Shown here: piece by piece, positions 18,494 to 26,980 of the stretch
How the letters are laid out: the number at the start of each line of letters is the position of its first letter
How positions within the stretch are numbered: the stretch's first letter is position 1
NCBI RefSeq assembly: GCF_014205845.1
Contig: NZ_JACHCR010000017.1
Location: forward strand, 90,473 to 154,472
Direction: 5' to 3'
DNA from: Mucilaginibacter cryoferens
GTDB lineage: Bacteria > Bacteroidota > Bacteroidia > Sphingobacteriales > Sphingobacteriaceae
DNA: 64,000 nucleotides
Notes under the pieces: generated by a model
What the model saw: the letters and a program-made list of their open reading frames with translations, nothing else
Told to the model about the DNA's origin: nothing
Database searches by the model: none
Position numbers and translations under genes: made by a program

Positions 18494-19534
18494 AGCGGCC
18501 ACTTTTGCCGCAATGCTTTCAACAGGGTAAACCAAAACCGGTTCATGAACCAATTTTTTATTTTTTAGCAGCTCTTTAATGATATCCGGCAAATGTTCGG
18601 CATTATCGGGTACATGGTGTTGTGCCGGGCGGTTGTTCATGCCCTTAACCAGGCTTACTGCATGGCATCCCGCATACAGAGCTTCGCTTAAAACCGTGCT
18701 GTAACCTTCATATAGCGAAGTGTGCAAAAAAACTTTCGAACGCTGCATCAGGGCAAGTACTTCCGGATGCGGTAACTCACCCCTTAGCAAAATGTTATTT
18801 TCGAGCTTTAGTTTGGCTATCTGTATTTTAAGGTTATCCATTTCGGGGCCTTTACCGCAAATTACTGCTTTTACATCCGGGAATTTAGTAATGAGGCTTT
18901 TAACTATATTAACAAACAAATGGTATTGTTTAAGCGGTATTAACGACCCCGCCCCTAAAATATCGATATCTCTATCGGCATTGCCTTCATTAAAAAGGGT
19001 AACATCTATGCCCGAAGGGATAACATGAGCTGGTAGTATACCATAGTTTATTCTGAACTCATTTGCCAAAAAATCAGATATCGCTATTAATGATTCCTTT
19101 TTAGGTTTTATACGGTTTACATACTCGTTACCGGCTTTTGCATCCTGGCCAAGCATCCATATATGATGCGGTAAACTGTATTTTTTTGCAAACCTATTAC
19201 CAATATAGGCACACTCTCCTATCCAAAAACTCAATAGGCCGGCCAGTTCATACTTTTGATGCAACTTTTTTAAGGTTTGCCAAACCCGTTGCCAGGTAAT
19301 TAATCTAAATAATTGCCCCTTGCCCTTGCCTGCCAGTGCAATTACTTCCACCCCATACCAATAATATCGCGAAGCTGTAAACGGATATTGAAAGCTTACA
19401 ACAATTATATGCAACTGCGGATTACTTTGCTTTAACGCCCTTACAAAAACTTGCATGGCGGGTATGCAGGTTGTATCGTTACCATCTGCAGGGAAACCTG
19501 GGGTTAATATTACTAATGCTTTGGGCTTAGTCAT
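18479..19534 (-). CDS. Family 4 glycosyltransferase
   Basis: A 351-residue GT-B glycosyltransferase. VIPSGIDVTLF and DILGAGSLIPLKQYHLFVNIV mark the start of the donor domain, followed by VFLHTSLYEGYSTVLSEALYAGC, the EX7E-type nucleotide-sugar binding segment. It starts within the end of the ABC transporter gene (8-bp overlap), forming a two-gene unit with it. Its 3' end overlaps tail-to-tail with the plus-strand glycosyltransferase by 15 bp. Confidence 0.88.
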   Translation of the reverse strand: MTKPKALVILTPGFPADGNDTTCIPAMQVFVRALKQSNPQLHIIVVSFQYPFTASRYYWYGVEVIALAGKGKGQLFRLITWQRVWQTLKKLHQKYELAGLLSFWIGECAYIGNRFAKKYSLPHHIWMLGQDAKAGNEYVNRIKPKKESLIAISDFLANEFRINYGILPAHVIPSGIDVTLFNEGNADRDIDILGAGSLIPLKQYHLFVNIVKSLITKFPDVKAVICGKGPEMDNLKIQIAKLKLENNILLRGELPHPEVLALMQRSKVFLHTSLYEGYSTVLSEALYAGCHAVSLVKGMNNRPAQHHVPDNAEHLPDIIKELLKNKKLVHEPVLVYPVESIAAKVAALFGH

Positions 19535-21200
19535 TAAGGGCTATTATTTTGTTGCAGTAAGCAAGGCTTGCCGCATTGTGCGTAATAAACAGTATCATTT
19601 TTCCCTGTTGGGCAAGTTGTTTCAGCTGTATTAAAATACTTTCCTCGGCCTGCTGATCCATTTCGCCAAAGGGTTCATCCAGTATCAGTAAATCAAAATC
19701 ATGATAAAGCGCTCGTGCCAGGCTAATGCGCTGGCGTTGACCGCCGCTTATGTTTTTGCCATTTTCGCGAATGATCTTATTTAACCCTTCCGGATAGCCG
19801 GCTAATAATGGCCCCAATCCACAAAAGGCAATTACTTCGGCCAGCTTTTCGGGGTTGTGCTCATCATCACTGAGGGTAATATTTTTAACAATGGTATCGT
19901 GTATAAAATAGGTTTGCTGCTTTACATAGGCTATATTTTGCCAGTAATGCTGCCTTTTTGCTACATCGGCAACGCTGCCATTTATGTAGATATAACCGGC
20001 CTCTGCTGTTAAAAAACCTAATAATAAATTAATGAGCGTTGTTTTACCACGACCGGATGCTGAAGAAATACCAACCAAATCGCCCGAAGAAATTTCGAAG
20101 TTGATGCCGTTTAAAACCTGTTGATTCTTGTAGCTAAACCTGATATTGTGGAAGCCAATGGTGTTAATGGGATCAACAATATTTAAAAACTCATTTTTGA
20201 TTGCTTTAGTAGGTTCACTAACCGCGAGTAGGTCGTTTAGCGTAAACTCGTAGGTTTTTATTTGCCCGGTGCTGTTCAGTATCTTAATTATACCCGGAAT
20301 AATTTTGTAAGCCGCCGCCATAAACACGCCAATGGTCAGCAAATCAACAGTCGATCCGCTGGCAGACCATTTATTGACGAGTACCAGGATAAAAAAGCCA
20401 AATATGGCAAATACTTCTACCAGTCGCGATGGTAAGCCCTGCAGGGTTTGCTGGGTAGCAATGGTGTTATTTAATTGCTGCTGATAATTGTTATACCTAT
20501 CAGCCAGGAAGTTAGTTTTATCATAAATATTACTTTCCACAAAGCCGGTCAATGACTCCTGCAAATGCTGAATGCTTTTTTCACTGCTGAGTTTGGTGTG
20601 TTCCCGAACCTGTTTTGATCGTTTTCTGATAAAGTAAGCCAAAATAATCACCGGCGGTACCAGTAATAAAAGCAATAGCAAAAACAATACTGGCTGATAG
20701 ATTAGTATTGCACCAATAGTAAAAAAAATCAGGATGCTTTGCGAGATAACCTGCTGTGTATTATTGAGGATGTAACTACTAAATTCTATAGGTTGCTGGC
20801 TGATTCGGCGGATATGGATAGACGAATCTATATTCACAAAATGCATATAATCGCCCTTAAGATAATGAAGCATATTTCTTTTTGACAGGCGCGTTGCCAC
20901 ATCATAAAAAAAATGCTGCTGAAAGCGACTTATTAAATAACCGCCCCAGTTTTTTAAACAGAAAAGCACTAGGAAAGCACCAATAAGCAGCAGAGAGTTT
21001 TTGTTGAACCAGGTGGCGGGTAATAGAAAGTATTTTTTTACAGGCGTATCAGTGGTATAAAATCCAATTACAATCAACAATAAGCCCAAAAACAAAATAT
21101 CGAGAGCGCTGATAAACAGATCGAGCAGGATAAGCCCGAACAATCTGTTTTTCTCCTTTGTGTTAAGCAGGGTTTGTATTCCCTTATAAATGTGCTTCAA
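19527..21200 (-). CDS. ABC exporter half-transporter (fused membrane and ATPase domains)
   Basis: A 557-residue half-transporter of the MsbA/LipA-type family. About six membrane helices occupy residues 20-310 and the ATPase domain follows. The Walker A segment is SSASGRGKTT, in which the usual first Gly is Ser. The Q-loop is AYVKQQTYF, the signature is ISGGQRQRISLARAL, Walker B is LLILDEPFGEMD and the H-loop His is in LFITHN. It probably exports a lipid-linked or other product of this locus, given the coupled glycosyltransferase. The substrate is inferred only from context. Confidence 0.88.
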   Translation of the reverse strand: MKHIYKGIQTLLNTKEKNRLFGLILLDLFISALDILFLGLLLIVIGFYTTDTPVKKYFLLPATWFNKNSLLLIGAFLVLFCLKNWGGYLISRFQQHFFYDVATRLSKRNMLHYLKGDYMHFVNIDSSIHIRRISQQPIEFSSYILNNTQQVISQSILIFFTIGAILIYQPVLFLLLLLLLVPPVIILAYFIRKRSKQVREHTKLSSEKSIQHLQESLTGFVESNIYDKTNFLADRYNNYQQQLNNTIATQQTLQGLPSRLVEVFAIFGFFILVLVNKWSASGSTVDLLTIGVFMAAAYKIIPGIIKILNSTGQIKTYEFTLNDLLAVSEPTKAIKNEFLNIVDPINTIGFHNIRFSYKNQQVLNGINFEISSGDLVGISSASGRGKTTLINLLLGFLTAEAGYIYINGSVADVAKRQHYWQNIAYVKQQTYFIHDTIVKNITLSDDEHNPEKLAEVIAFCGLGPLLAGYPEGLNKIIRENGKNISGGQRQRISLARALYHDFDLLILDEPFGEMDQQAEESILIQLKQLAQQGKMILFITHNAASLAYCNKIIALND

Positions 21201-21276
21201 AACGCCTGATAAAGTATTGTTATTACCTTATCATTACGGCTTAAAATGCACAATGGTTGCCCGCCATAAACTATAA

Positions 21277-21304
21277 AGCCCCGATAGATCTATCTACCAG
21301 GGCT
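21277..21304 (-). terminator. Probable terminator downstream of the OmpA-like gene
   Basis: An inverted repeat pairs AGCCC at 21277 with GGGCT ending at 21304; the loop contains the self-complementary GATAGATCTATC. On the minus strand a T-rich stretch follows. It sits between the stop of the OmpA-like gene and the ABC gene start, so it should end transcription of the former. The T-tract is short, so efficiency is uncertain. Confidence 0.45.
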
Positions 21305-21329
21305 CTAAATATTTAAAAGTGAATATTGC

Positions 21330-21863
21330 CTATTTGTTAAGTTTGATCTCTACCCTGCGGTTTAAAACACGTCCATCTTCGGTGGTGTTATCTGCAATTG
21401 GTTTACTTTCGCCATAACCTTTAACAGATAAGTTATCAGCGCTGATGCCGCTATTAACCAGGTAAGTTTTTACCGAGTTAGCCCTTTCCACAGAAAGCTC
21501 CATATTACGCTGGTCTGTACCTTCTGAAGACGAATTGCCATTTAAAACAAATTGAACTGTGGCATCTTTTTTCATTTCTATAACTGCCTGGTCAAGGGCC
21601 TGGTACGATGCAGTTTTTAAAACAGCCGAGTTAAACTCAAACTGGATATTAGTAAAATTATAGTTTGGTTTTGCAGGTGGTGGTGGCGGTGTTTGGGCCG
21701 GTGCCGCAGCAGGTGGCGGAGTTGGTTTTGCAGCCGGTGCATACATTTTTTCTGTTTCAACAGGGGCTGGCTTTTCGGCTAATTTCTTTGCTTTACAAGC
21801 TGGAAAAGTTACGGCAGCTAATAAGATAAATAAAGGGAATAAAGAGTTTTTTGAAACTTTCAT
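21330..21863 (-). CDS. OmpA-family peptidoglycan-binding lipoprotein
   Basis: About 177 residues. A lipoprotein signal (LLAAVTFPAC) ends in the lipidated Cys, followed by a Pro/Ala-rich linker (TPPPAAAPAQTPPPPP). The C-terminal OmpA domain includes FEFNSAVLK, the NGNSSSEGTDQRNMELS segment and the VKGYGESKPIADN region that binds diaminopimelate in peptidoglycan. The frame is open upstream to 21938; I chose the ATG at 21863 because it puts the signal peptide at the N-terminus. The ATG at 21890 is also possible. It likely tethers the outer membrane to the cell wall. Confidence 0.87.
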   Translation of the reverse strand: MKVSKNSLFPLFILLAAVTFPACKAKKLAEKPAPVETEKMYAPAAKPTPPPAAAPAQTPPPPPAKPNYNFTNIQFEFNSAVLKTASYQALDQAVIEMKKDATVQFVLNGNSSSEGTDQRNMELSVERANSVKTYLVNSGISADNLSVKGYGESKPIADNTTEDGRVLNRRVEIKLNK

Positions 21864-22186
21864 TGCTGAGTTTGTTTTTTTAGTAAACATAAAAAAATAA
21901 TCGTTATTATAGGTAAAACCGGTAAGCCAGATGCACAAATAAAGGATTTAAATGACAGTTTGCCTGGTAGATGCCCAATCCCGATGATTCGGAAATTAAA
22001 CGAAGAATTGCCGGTCTAAGTATATGGATTACGTAACATGCTTTATAAAATTTCATCTTTTAAATTGAGGGGGATACTCATACTTTATTAATAATTAAGT
22101 ATTTATACGCAGCATAATCAAGTACAACTACTGGGAATATTCTTAAGCCGAATATGTTATTTAGTATAATCCTAAAACATATCAAC

Positions 22187-23197
22187 ATGGAAAGCAACAC
22201 TCCCTTCGAAAGTATTGAAACACCGGATATTCATTTTTTGCGCCGGATAGAAGTATTAAAAAAACATCCCGAAGTAAAACAATTAATGGGTTATGATCCC
22301 TGGGCTGCGGTGCTTACTTTTTTTATTGTAGCCGGGCAAATTAGTTTTGCATGGGGTGTAAGTGTTTGGTTTCCATTGTTTGGTACTTATTGGTGGCAAA
22401 TTATACTGCTATCCTATATAGTGGGCGGTACCATGAACCATTGGTCGGCCATGGCAGTACACGAAATGGCGCATAACCTGATGCTAAAAACACCTGCGCA
22501 GAACAAGGCGTTGGCTATATTTGCCAATATCCCGGTGTTGGTGCCTGGTGCAATTGCTTTTCGTACACACCATATGAAACATCATTCGCACTTGGGGATT
22601 GAGCAGGTTGATAATGATTTCCCCAGCCATTGGGAAGTAAAAATGATAGGCAAATCGGGCATCAGGAAGTTTATCTGGCTGTTTTTCTATATCTTCTTTC
22701 TGTTTTTGGTGAGAGGATTTGACACCAAACCAACTAAGTGGGAATGGGCGAACATCATCACACTGATTATCACTGATGTATTGATCTTTGTTTTTTTTGG
22801 GAAGATCGCTATCATTTACCTGTTCCTTTCTACCTTATGGGGCTTTAGTTTACACCCCGCGGCAGGACATTTTATACATGAACATTTTATTTTTGAGGAA
22901 GGCCAGGAAACCAATTCGTATTATGGCTGGCTCAACTATGTTTGCTTTAATGTAGGCTACCATAACGAGCATCATGATATTATGAATATCCCCGGTCGTT
23001 TTTTGCCAAAATATTATAAAATTACCAGGGAGTTTTACCAGCACCTTGATTCTACCCATTCCTGGACGCGGATGTTTTATGATTTTATTACCAAACCCGA
23101 TTTGGGGGCAGACAAGCGCTATGTGCGTACTGAACAAGTGCGAAAGCAAGGGATAAAAATGGCCGAAGAAATGAAGCGGGATAAAGAGTTTGTATAA
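22187..23197 (+). CDS. Fatty acid desaturase resembling dihydroceramide delta-4 desaturase
   Basis: A 336-residue membrane di-iron desaturase. The three histidine boxes are HEMAH (92-96), HHMKHH (128-133) and HNEHH (259-263). The N-terminal RRIEVLKKHPEVKQLM and the sequence around HPAAGHFIHEHFIF and NVGYHNEHHD resemble eukaryotic DEGS/DES1 dihydroceramide desaturases, not typical acyl-lipid desaturases. Four or more hydrophobic helices separate the boxes. Bacteroidota make dihydroceramides, so a sphingoid-base or ceramide substrate is plausible. An ATG 33 bp upstream (22154) is in frame; the later start better matches family length. Confidence 0.87.
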   Translation: MESNTPFESIETPDIHFLRRIEVLKKHPEVKQLMGYDPWAAVLTFFIVAGQISFAWGVSVWFPLFGTYWWQIILLSYIVGGTMNHWSAMAVHEMAHNLMLKTPAQNKALAIFANIPVLVPGAIAFRTHHMKHHSHLGIEQVDNDFPSHWEVKMIGKSGIRKFIWLFFYIFFLFLVRGFDTKPTKWEWANIITLIITDVLIFVFFGKIAIIYLFLSTLWGFSLHPAAGHFIHEHFIFEEGQETNSYYGWLNYVCFNVGYHNEHHDIMNIPGRFLPKYYKITREFYQHLDSTHSWTRMFYDFITKPDLGADKRYVRTEQVRKQGIKMAEEMKRDKEFV

Positions 23198-23291
23198 ATA
23201 ATGATATCTAAACATTTGACAGGTAGTGTGTTAAAAAATAGATTGCCCTACTGCGTTGCGAAATTCTGAAGGGGTATGACATCCTAAAAAG

Positions 23292-23364
23292 TTTGTCATT
23301 CTGGTACGAAGAATCTATTCGCCTGCTATACAGGGCGAAGATGTATAGCGGATAATAGATTCTT
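23292..23364. repeat. Dispersed hairpin repeat, copy 1
   Basis: A degenerate copy of the element seen twice at 37.4-37.6 kb. It shares TTTGTCAT, the segment GGTACGAAG(A/C)ATCTATTCG, TATACAGGGCGAA and the terminal ATAGATTCTT. The two ends are inverted versions of each other (GAATCTATT against AATAGATTC), so the transcript would fold into a hairpin. A further degenerate half-copy precedes it at about 23240-23282. It lies between two convergent genes and resembles a MITE or REP-type repeat. Confidence 0.7.
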
Positions 23365-23366
23365 AG

Positions 23367-23942
23367 TTACTTTCTTATATCCCAAACAACTACATTCCAA
23401 TCGCCAAACCCGTCGTTATGAGTACTTACAACTTCAAAACCCATTTTTTGGTGAATTTTTAACGAGTTGGTATTTCGTACGGCTATTTCGGTAACGCAAA
23501 GCTCAAAATCATCATCTACAAGGTTGGCTGTAGCGTTGTAAAGTTTGCTTAGTAAGCCCAACCCGCGAAAATCCTTGTCTACACAAACCTGGCCGCCCAC
23601 AAATAGCTTGTACGCGGTTAAAACTTTGCCTTTATACCGGCTTTTATGAAATTCCCTGAACATGGGTTCAAGGCTGGGCAGCTCAGTTTCCATAGCAGCT
23701 GTCATCGCTAAATTATAGCCAATTACTTTGTTTTGGTGCAGTGCTATTACCTGCGGAATTTGTGCAGCCATTAATTGCAATAATGCTACAGTATGCTCTG
23801 CAAATACAAAGCCCTGCTGTTCTTGCTGTTCGGGGCTCAATGATTTGTACAGGTTTTGATTTTGTAACTGGAGGATCTGCTCAAAATGTTCAATTGTAGT
23901 AGCCGCCTGAAAAGTTATTTGTGGTAGGATGTTCGTATTCAT
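23367..23942 (-). CDS. GNAT-family N-acetyltransferase
   Basis: A 191-residue protein with a GNAT fold. The beta4-alpha3 acetyl-CoA pyrophosphate-binding segment appears as VCVDKDFRGLGLLSKLYNAT, an R/QxxGxG/A-like motif. The ending NTNSLKIHQKMGFEVVSTH is the typical NxxAxxlYxklGF region. It is a single gene convergent with the desaturase. The substrate is unknown. Confidence 0.85.
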   Translation of the reverse strand: MNTNILPQITFQAATTIEHFEQILQLQNQNLYKSLSPEQQEQQGFVFAEHTVALLQLMAAQIPQVIALHQNKVIGYNLAMTAAMETELPSLEPMFREFHKSRYKGKVLTAYKLFVGGQVCVDKDFRGLGLLSKLYNATANLVDDDFELCVTEIAVRNTNSLKIHQKMGFEVVSTHNDGFGDWNVVVWDIRK

Positions 23943-24040
23943 GATTGGGCAAATGTCTTATTTAAAAAGAATTTGTACAACCATAAATTATACTTGAAAT
24001 AGTTACTACCAACTACCATCAAACCAAAAACATCAAAAAA

Positions 24041-24247
24041 TTACACTTCAGAACTATCAGCAAAAAAATCAGCGCTCTTGTCTTCAGTCATCATTTCCAG
24101 CCACCCATCTTCATTAACAAAGTAATTAGAAAGTTCTGGCGGGGTAATGGTTTTATTAGTTATACTGTTTTTTGGGGCTGAGGGACCGCGTAAGGGGATT
24201 ATAAGCACGCATAAAAATATAAAGATCGTTAATACCGCAATCATCAT
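24041..24247 (-). CDS. Small single-pass membrane protein (hypothetical)
   Basis: A 68-residue ORF with one N-terminal hydrophobic helix (IAVLTIFIFLCVLIIPL) followed by a polar, acidic C-terminal part (EDGWLEMMTEDKSADFF). I recognise no family. The composition looks like a real membrane-anchored small protein, not a frame shadow, and no other gene covers the region. It stands alone between the GNAT gene and the GH9 gene. Confidence 0.42.
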   Translation of the reverse strand: MMIAVLTIFIFLCVLIIPLRGPSAPKNSITNKTITPPELSNYFVNEDGWLEMMTEDKSADFFADSSEV

Positions 24248-24414
24248 AGAATAGTTTTTTAGCTACAACCCGGTTGGCTGTAAGAAGCTGATTATTAAAC
24301 ATAATGATTGGTGGAGACTATTTTTAGTTATTGCCGGGGCGATTAATTCCTGCAGTTAACTAGCTCATGCCCTAATATAGGTAGTTAGGTGCTATTTAGG
24401 GCAAAAAAATTAAG

Positions 24415-26175
24415 TTATTTTTCTTCGCTAATGGCGGTTATGGCTTGCAAAAACCAGGCGGCATGTGGCAGCCATTGTTCCGTCCAACGCCATTCGTTGC
24501 CATTATCTTCGGTTTTGTAATCAATTCCGCTGCCATCGGCGTTGTCTTTGCCGCCGGTTATTCCATTGGAGATGCCACCTTTGCCGGAGCCATGACCAAA
24601 GTTTGAGCTCATGTACGGTACATTGTTTTTACCAAACTGGTACATAAAACATATCGAGTATGGATTACAACCCAATATCCACGATAGTTGATTAGATGCA
24701 TACGCAACCAGTTCTTTTTTTACTCGCCATCCACCCTTTTCAGGGTATACCAACCGGCCGCCAACTATGGCAGCTGTTGCCAATGATCCCAGGCGGGCGT
24801 TTTCGCCTTGCCACCACCAGCCGGTTTCGTTTTCATGAGGAATAAAAAAGCCATCCTGTACCTTATCTTTCAGCCGGAAGGTTTGCCTTGCGTAACCAAA
24901 TGGATTACTTACTTCGGCTGTAACCCGTAGATTATAATCCAATGCCTTTTTAATGGTATTTAGTGCCACAGCTCTGTTTGCTCCGTTTTTCTCTTTACTC
25001 AAATATCTGCTTAAAGCAACAACCGGCATACCCGCGTCTGATGCATGCCAATACGGGCGGCCATTATCATTGGCATAAAAATACCCCTCAGTACTCATCC
25101 TGTTTTCGATATTGTGAGCACGTTTACGGGCTTCATTTTGGTAAAATGAGCTATCGGTAGCTATCCAAAGCTCGGTTGCAGCCATCAGGGCGCAGTAATC
25201 GTCAATAATGTTTTCTTTGCCATCATCATCATATTCGGTATTATGAATCAATAGATGTGCAAATGCCCTTTTGGCGGCATCAAGGTATTCGGCCGATTTA
25301 AAGTCGCCATCTTTTTTAAGCTGAGAAATACGGGCAAGGGCAGCTATCGCCATACCCCCACCTTCACGAAAGGCGCATTGATACTCGTTAGTTGTAACAC
25401 TGTTTGCCCTTAATCCTACTACCCTGCGTGCCTTTGGATCTTTATTAAAATAGCTAAACACGATCATGTAAAAATAGTCGTCTTTTGATAAGGCTCTCAT
25501 CATATAGTCGGCACCATATATGGCCTCATCTACGGTTTTATCGTACATGTTAAGCTTATTAAGCGTTGCCGGAATACTTTGCACCGCGTTAATCATAGAC
25601 CACGTTACCAGCGGTATTTGTTGTGGCGACATATAATTTGCATAAGCCAGATGCGAAAAATATTTGCTTACATCGCCCGATGCATCGCACCAGCCGCCAT
25701 GTATATCAACTGTTTTATCGCTGCCATAAAGTAAAAGCTGCTTATCTGCGGCCAATTCGGTGGGTGTATTTGCCCTTTGATTGTTATAATAGCCAATGAT
25801 AGATGGCAGGGTTGTTATCGCCAACGCATTATCGCTGATGCTAAACTCATCTGATAAGGATTGCTTCCCGTTGATTTTTACACTCACTTTATATTTACCG
25901 GCTTTTGCTACCACAGAAAAGTCGGCCTGATAAAAAAAAGCACCTTTTGCCCATTGTTCAATCCGTAAGGGTCCTTTAAGCACACCGGTAAATACTGTTT
26001 TCCCAGCTTCATCTATCAACAAAAAATTTGTTGCACCAGGCAATTTTGTATCGTTACGTATTACCGCCATTTTAGCACCCTGCGAATCGAAAGCAACCTG
26101 GTTTACATAAATTATAGGGCTTGCTTCACAAAAGCAGGTAATAAAAATTAAGACGCAGCTTAAAGTATATCTCAT
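24415..26175 (-). CDS. Secreted glycoside hydrolase family 9 enzyme (endoglucanase-like)
   Basis: A 586-residue protein with a signal peptide ending near residue 18 (CFCEAS), an N-terminal Ig-like cellulase domain (about 20-115) and a GH9 (alpha/alpha)6 barrel (about 120-580). HGGWCDASGDVSKYF corresponds to the GH9 DAGD region carrying the catalytic-base Asp. ETGWWWQGENARLG and GNEWRWTEQWLPHAAW near the C-terminus supply the expected acidic residues. Family members cut beta-1,4-glucans or related beta-linked polymers. The GH20 gene nearby suggests general glycan breakdown; the real substrate is unproven. Confidence 0.88.
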   Translation of the reverse strand: MRYTLSCVLIFITCFCEASPIIYVNQVAFDSQGAKMAVIRNDTKLPGATNFLLIDEAGKTVFTGVLKGPLRIEQWAKGAFFYQADFSVVAKAGKYKVSVKINGKQSLSDEFSISDNALAITTLPSIIGYYNNQRANTPTELAADKQLLLYGSDKTVDIHGGWCDASGDVSKYFSHLAYANYMSPQQIPLVTWSMINAVQSIPATLNKLNMYDKTVDEAIYGADYMMRALSKDDYFYMIVFSYFNKDPKARRVVGLRANSVTTNEYQCAFREGGGMAIAALARISQLKKDGDFKSAEYLDAAKRAFAHLLIHNTEYDDDGKENIIDDYCALMAATELWIATDSSFYQNEARKRAHNIENRMSTEGYFYANDNGRPYWHASDAGMPVVALSRYLSKEKNGANRAVALNTIKKALDYNLRVTAEVSNPFGYARQTFRLKDKVQDGFFIPHENETGWWWQGENARLGSLATAAIVGGRLVYPEKGGWRVKKELVAYASNQLSWILGCNPYSICFMYQFGKNNVPYMSSNFGHGSGKGGISNGITGGKDNADGSGIDYKTEDNGNEWRWTEQWLPHAAWFLQAITAISEEK

Positions 26176-26409
26176 AACACGATTTTGAAGTTTTTTTGAG
26201 GATGGACAGGATTTAAACTCCTTGCATTAGCAAACGCAAATTACTACTATAAACTGTTTGCATCCACCTTATAACAGCTAATGTTTGTATTAACTAACCC
26301 TACATCATCACTACAACCCAAATTAGTTATTCGTGAGTGATTGATTTGCAATCTATTACAGGCTTCTTATTATAAAAATATAAATTGCCCGTGTACACTT
26401 TTATTTAGG

Positions 26410-26417
26410 TAGCTTTG
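26410..26417 (+). promoter_or_regulatory. Bacteroidota -7 promoter box TAGCTTTG
   Basis: A perfect match to the Bacteroidota consensus TAnnTTTG. An ATTG at 26384-26387 lies about 22 bp upstream and may act as a weak -33 element. Transcription should begin near 26424, just before the first hairpin of the structured region. It is the best promoter seen for the RNA candidate or the leader of the gene at 26599. Confidence 0.55.
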
Positions 26418-26423
26418 AATTGT

Positions 26424-26580
26424 TATGCGGTAATATTATCCCGGGGAGTAGCTGTCCCTCATTACCTTAGTTTAAAAACAACAAATTACACAAATAATAT
26501 AAGGTCTGGAGGTGTTGATCTCCGGTTCTTAAAGATCCTTTAAAGCCCCTGTAAACGATTACCTACAGGGGTTTTATTTT
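26424..26580 (+). ncRNA. Candidate small RNA or structured leader with three hairpins
   Basis: The predicted transcript folds into three stems. Stem 1 pairs GGTAAT (26429) with ATTACC (26461), with an inner GGGA/TCCC helix. Stem 2 pairs TAAG (26500) with CTTA (26528) and CTGGAG (26506) with CTCCGG (26520), with one wobble pair. Stem 3 is a rho-independent terminator. A promoter box lies directly upstream. No ORF of note lies inside. It could be a free small RNA or an attenuator leader for the gene at 26599. I do not recognise it as a named RNA family; a 6S-type RNA is one possibility. Confidence 0.5.
26546..26580 (+). terminator. Intrinsic terminator before the 113-residue gene
   Basis: CCCCTGTA (26546-26553) pairs perfectly with TACAGGGG (26564-26571) and is followed by a T-rich tail, TTTTATTTTTT. 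It ends 18 bp before the ATG at 26599, so it would stop most transcription coming from the upstream promoter. Confidence 0.75.
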
Positions 26581-26598
26581 TTATATAGATAAGATATC

Positions 26599-26940
26599 AT
26601 GGAAGAAAGAAAGTATTTAACTACCTGGAAAAGGTACATGCCCGTTATTCGTCTGCATTTGAAGAAGAGCCTTACTGAAGATCAGCAATTTAAGCTGAAT
26701 ATCACCGATTTTGAATCGGCCGGCGACCGTGGAAAATCCGGTTACACCTTCAATATCAATATGGAGAATGGCAAAGTTACCAACAACATCAGTGGATCAG
26801 CCGTTGCGCGTGATCTGTTTGAAGCCATTAAAGGCGACGATGCAGTTAAGGCTATGTTACTGGATAAAAACGTTAAAATAAGCGTTGGGAAATCATTTGT
26901 GCTGAGCATTAAAACCACTCACCTTTCAACCTACAGGTAG
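26599..26940 (+). CDS. Small conserved-looking hypothetical protein
   Basis: A 113-residue, charged, soluble protein with no signal peptide or membrane helix. The middle part, ITDFESAGDRGKSGYTFNINMENGKVTNN, looks like beta strands and loops. I recognise no family. It follows an intrinsic terminator by 18 bp and has no close plus-strand partner, so it may be controlled by read-through of that terminator. It is convergent with the GH20 gene, with a 40-bp gap. Confidence 0.6.
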   Translation: MEERKYLTTWKRYMPVIRLHLKKSLTEDQQFKLNITDFESAGDRGKSGYTFNINMENGKVTNNISGSAVARDLFEAIKGDDAVKAMLLDKNVKISVGKSFVLSIKTTHLSTYR

Positions 26941-26980
26941 GTTTACACTATCAAATCTTAAAAAGGAAATAACCAACAGG

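Larger units (their letters stand above)
26176..26598. other. Intergenic region with a structured RNA candidate
   Basis: This 423-bp gap separates the GH9 gene from a small plus-strand gene. The left 200 bp is AT-rich and shows no ORF or clear promoter for the GH9 gene. The right half holds a promoter box, three hairpins and a terminator, described separately. Confidence 0.7.
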
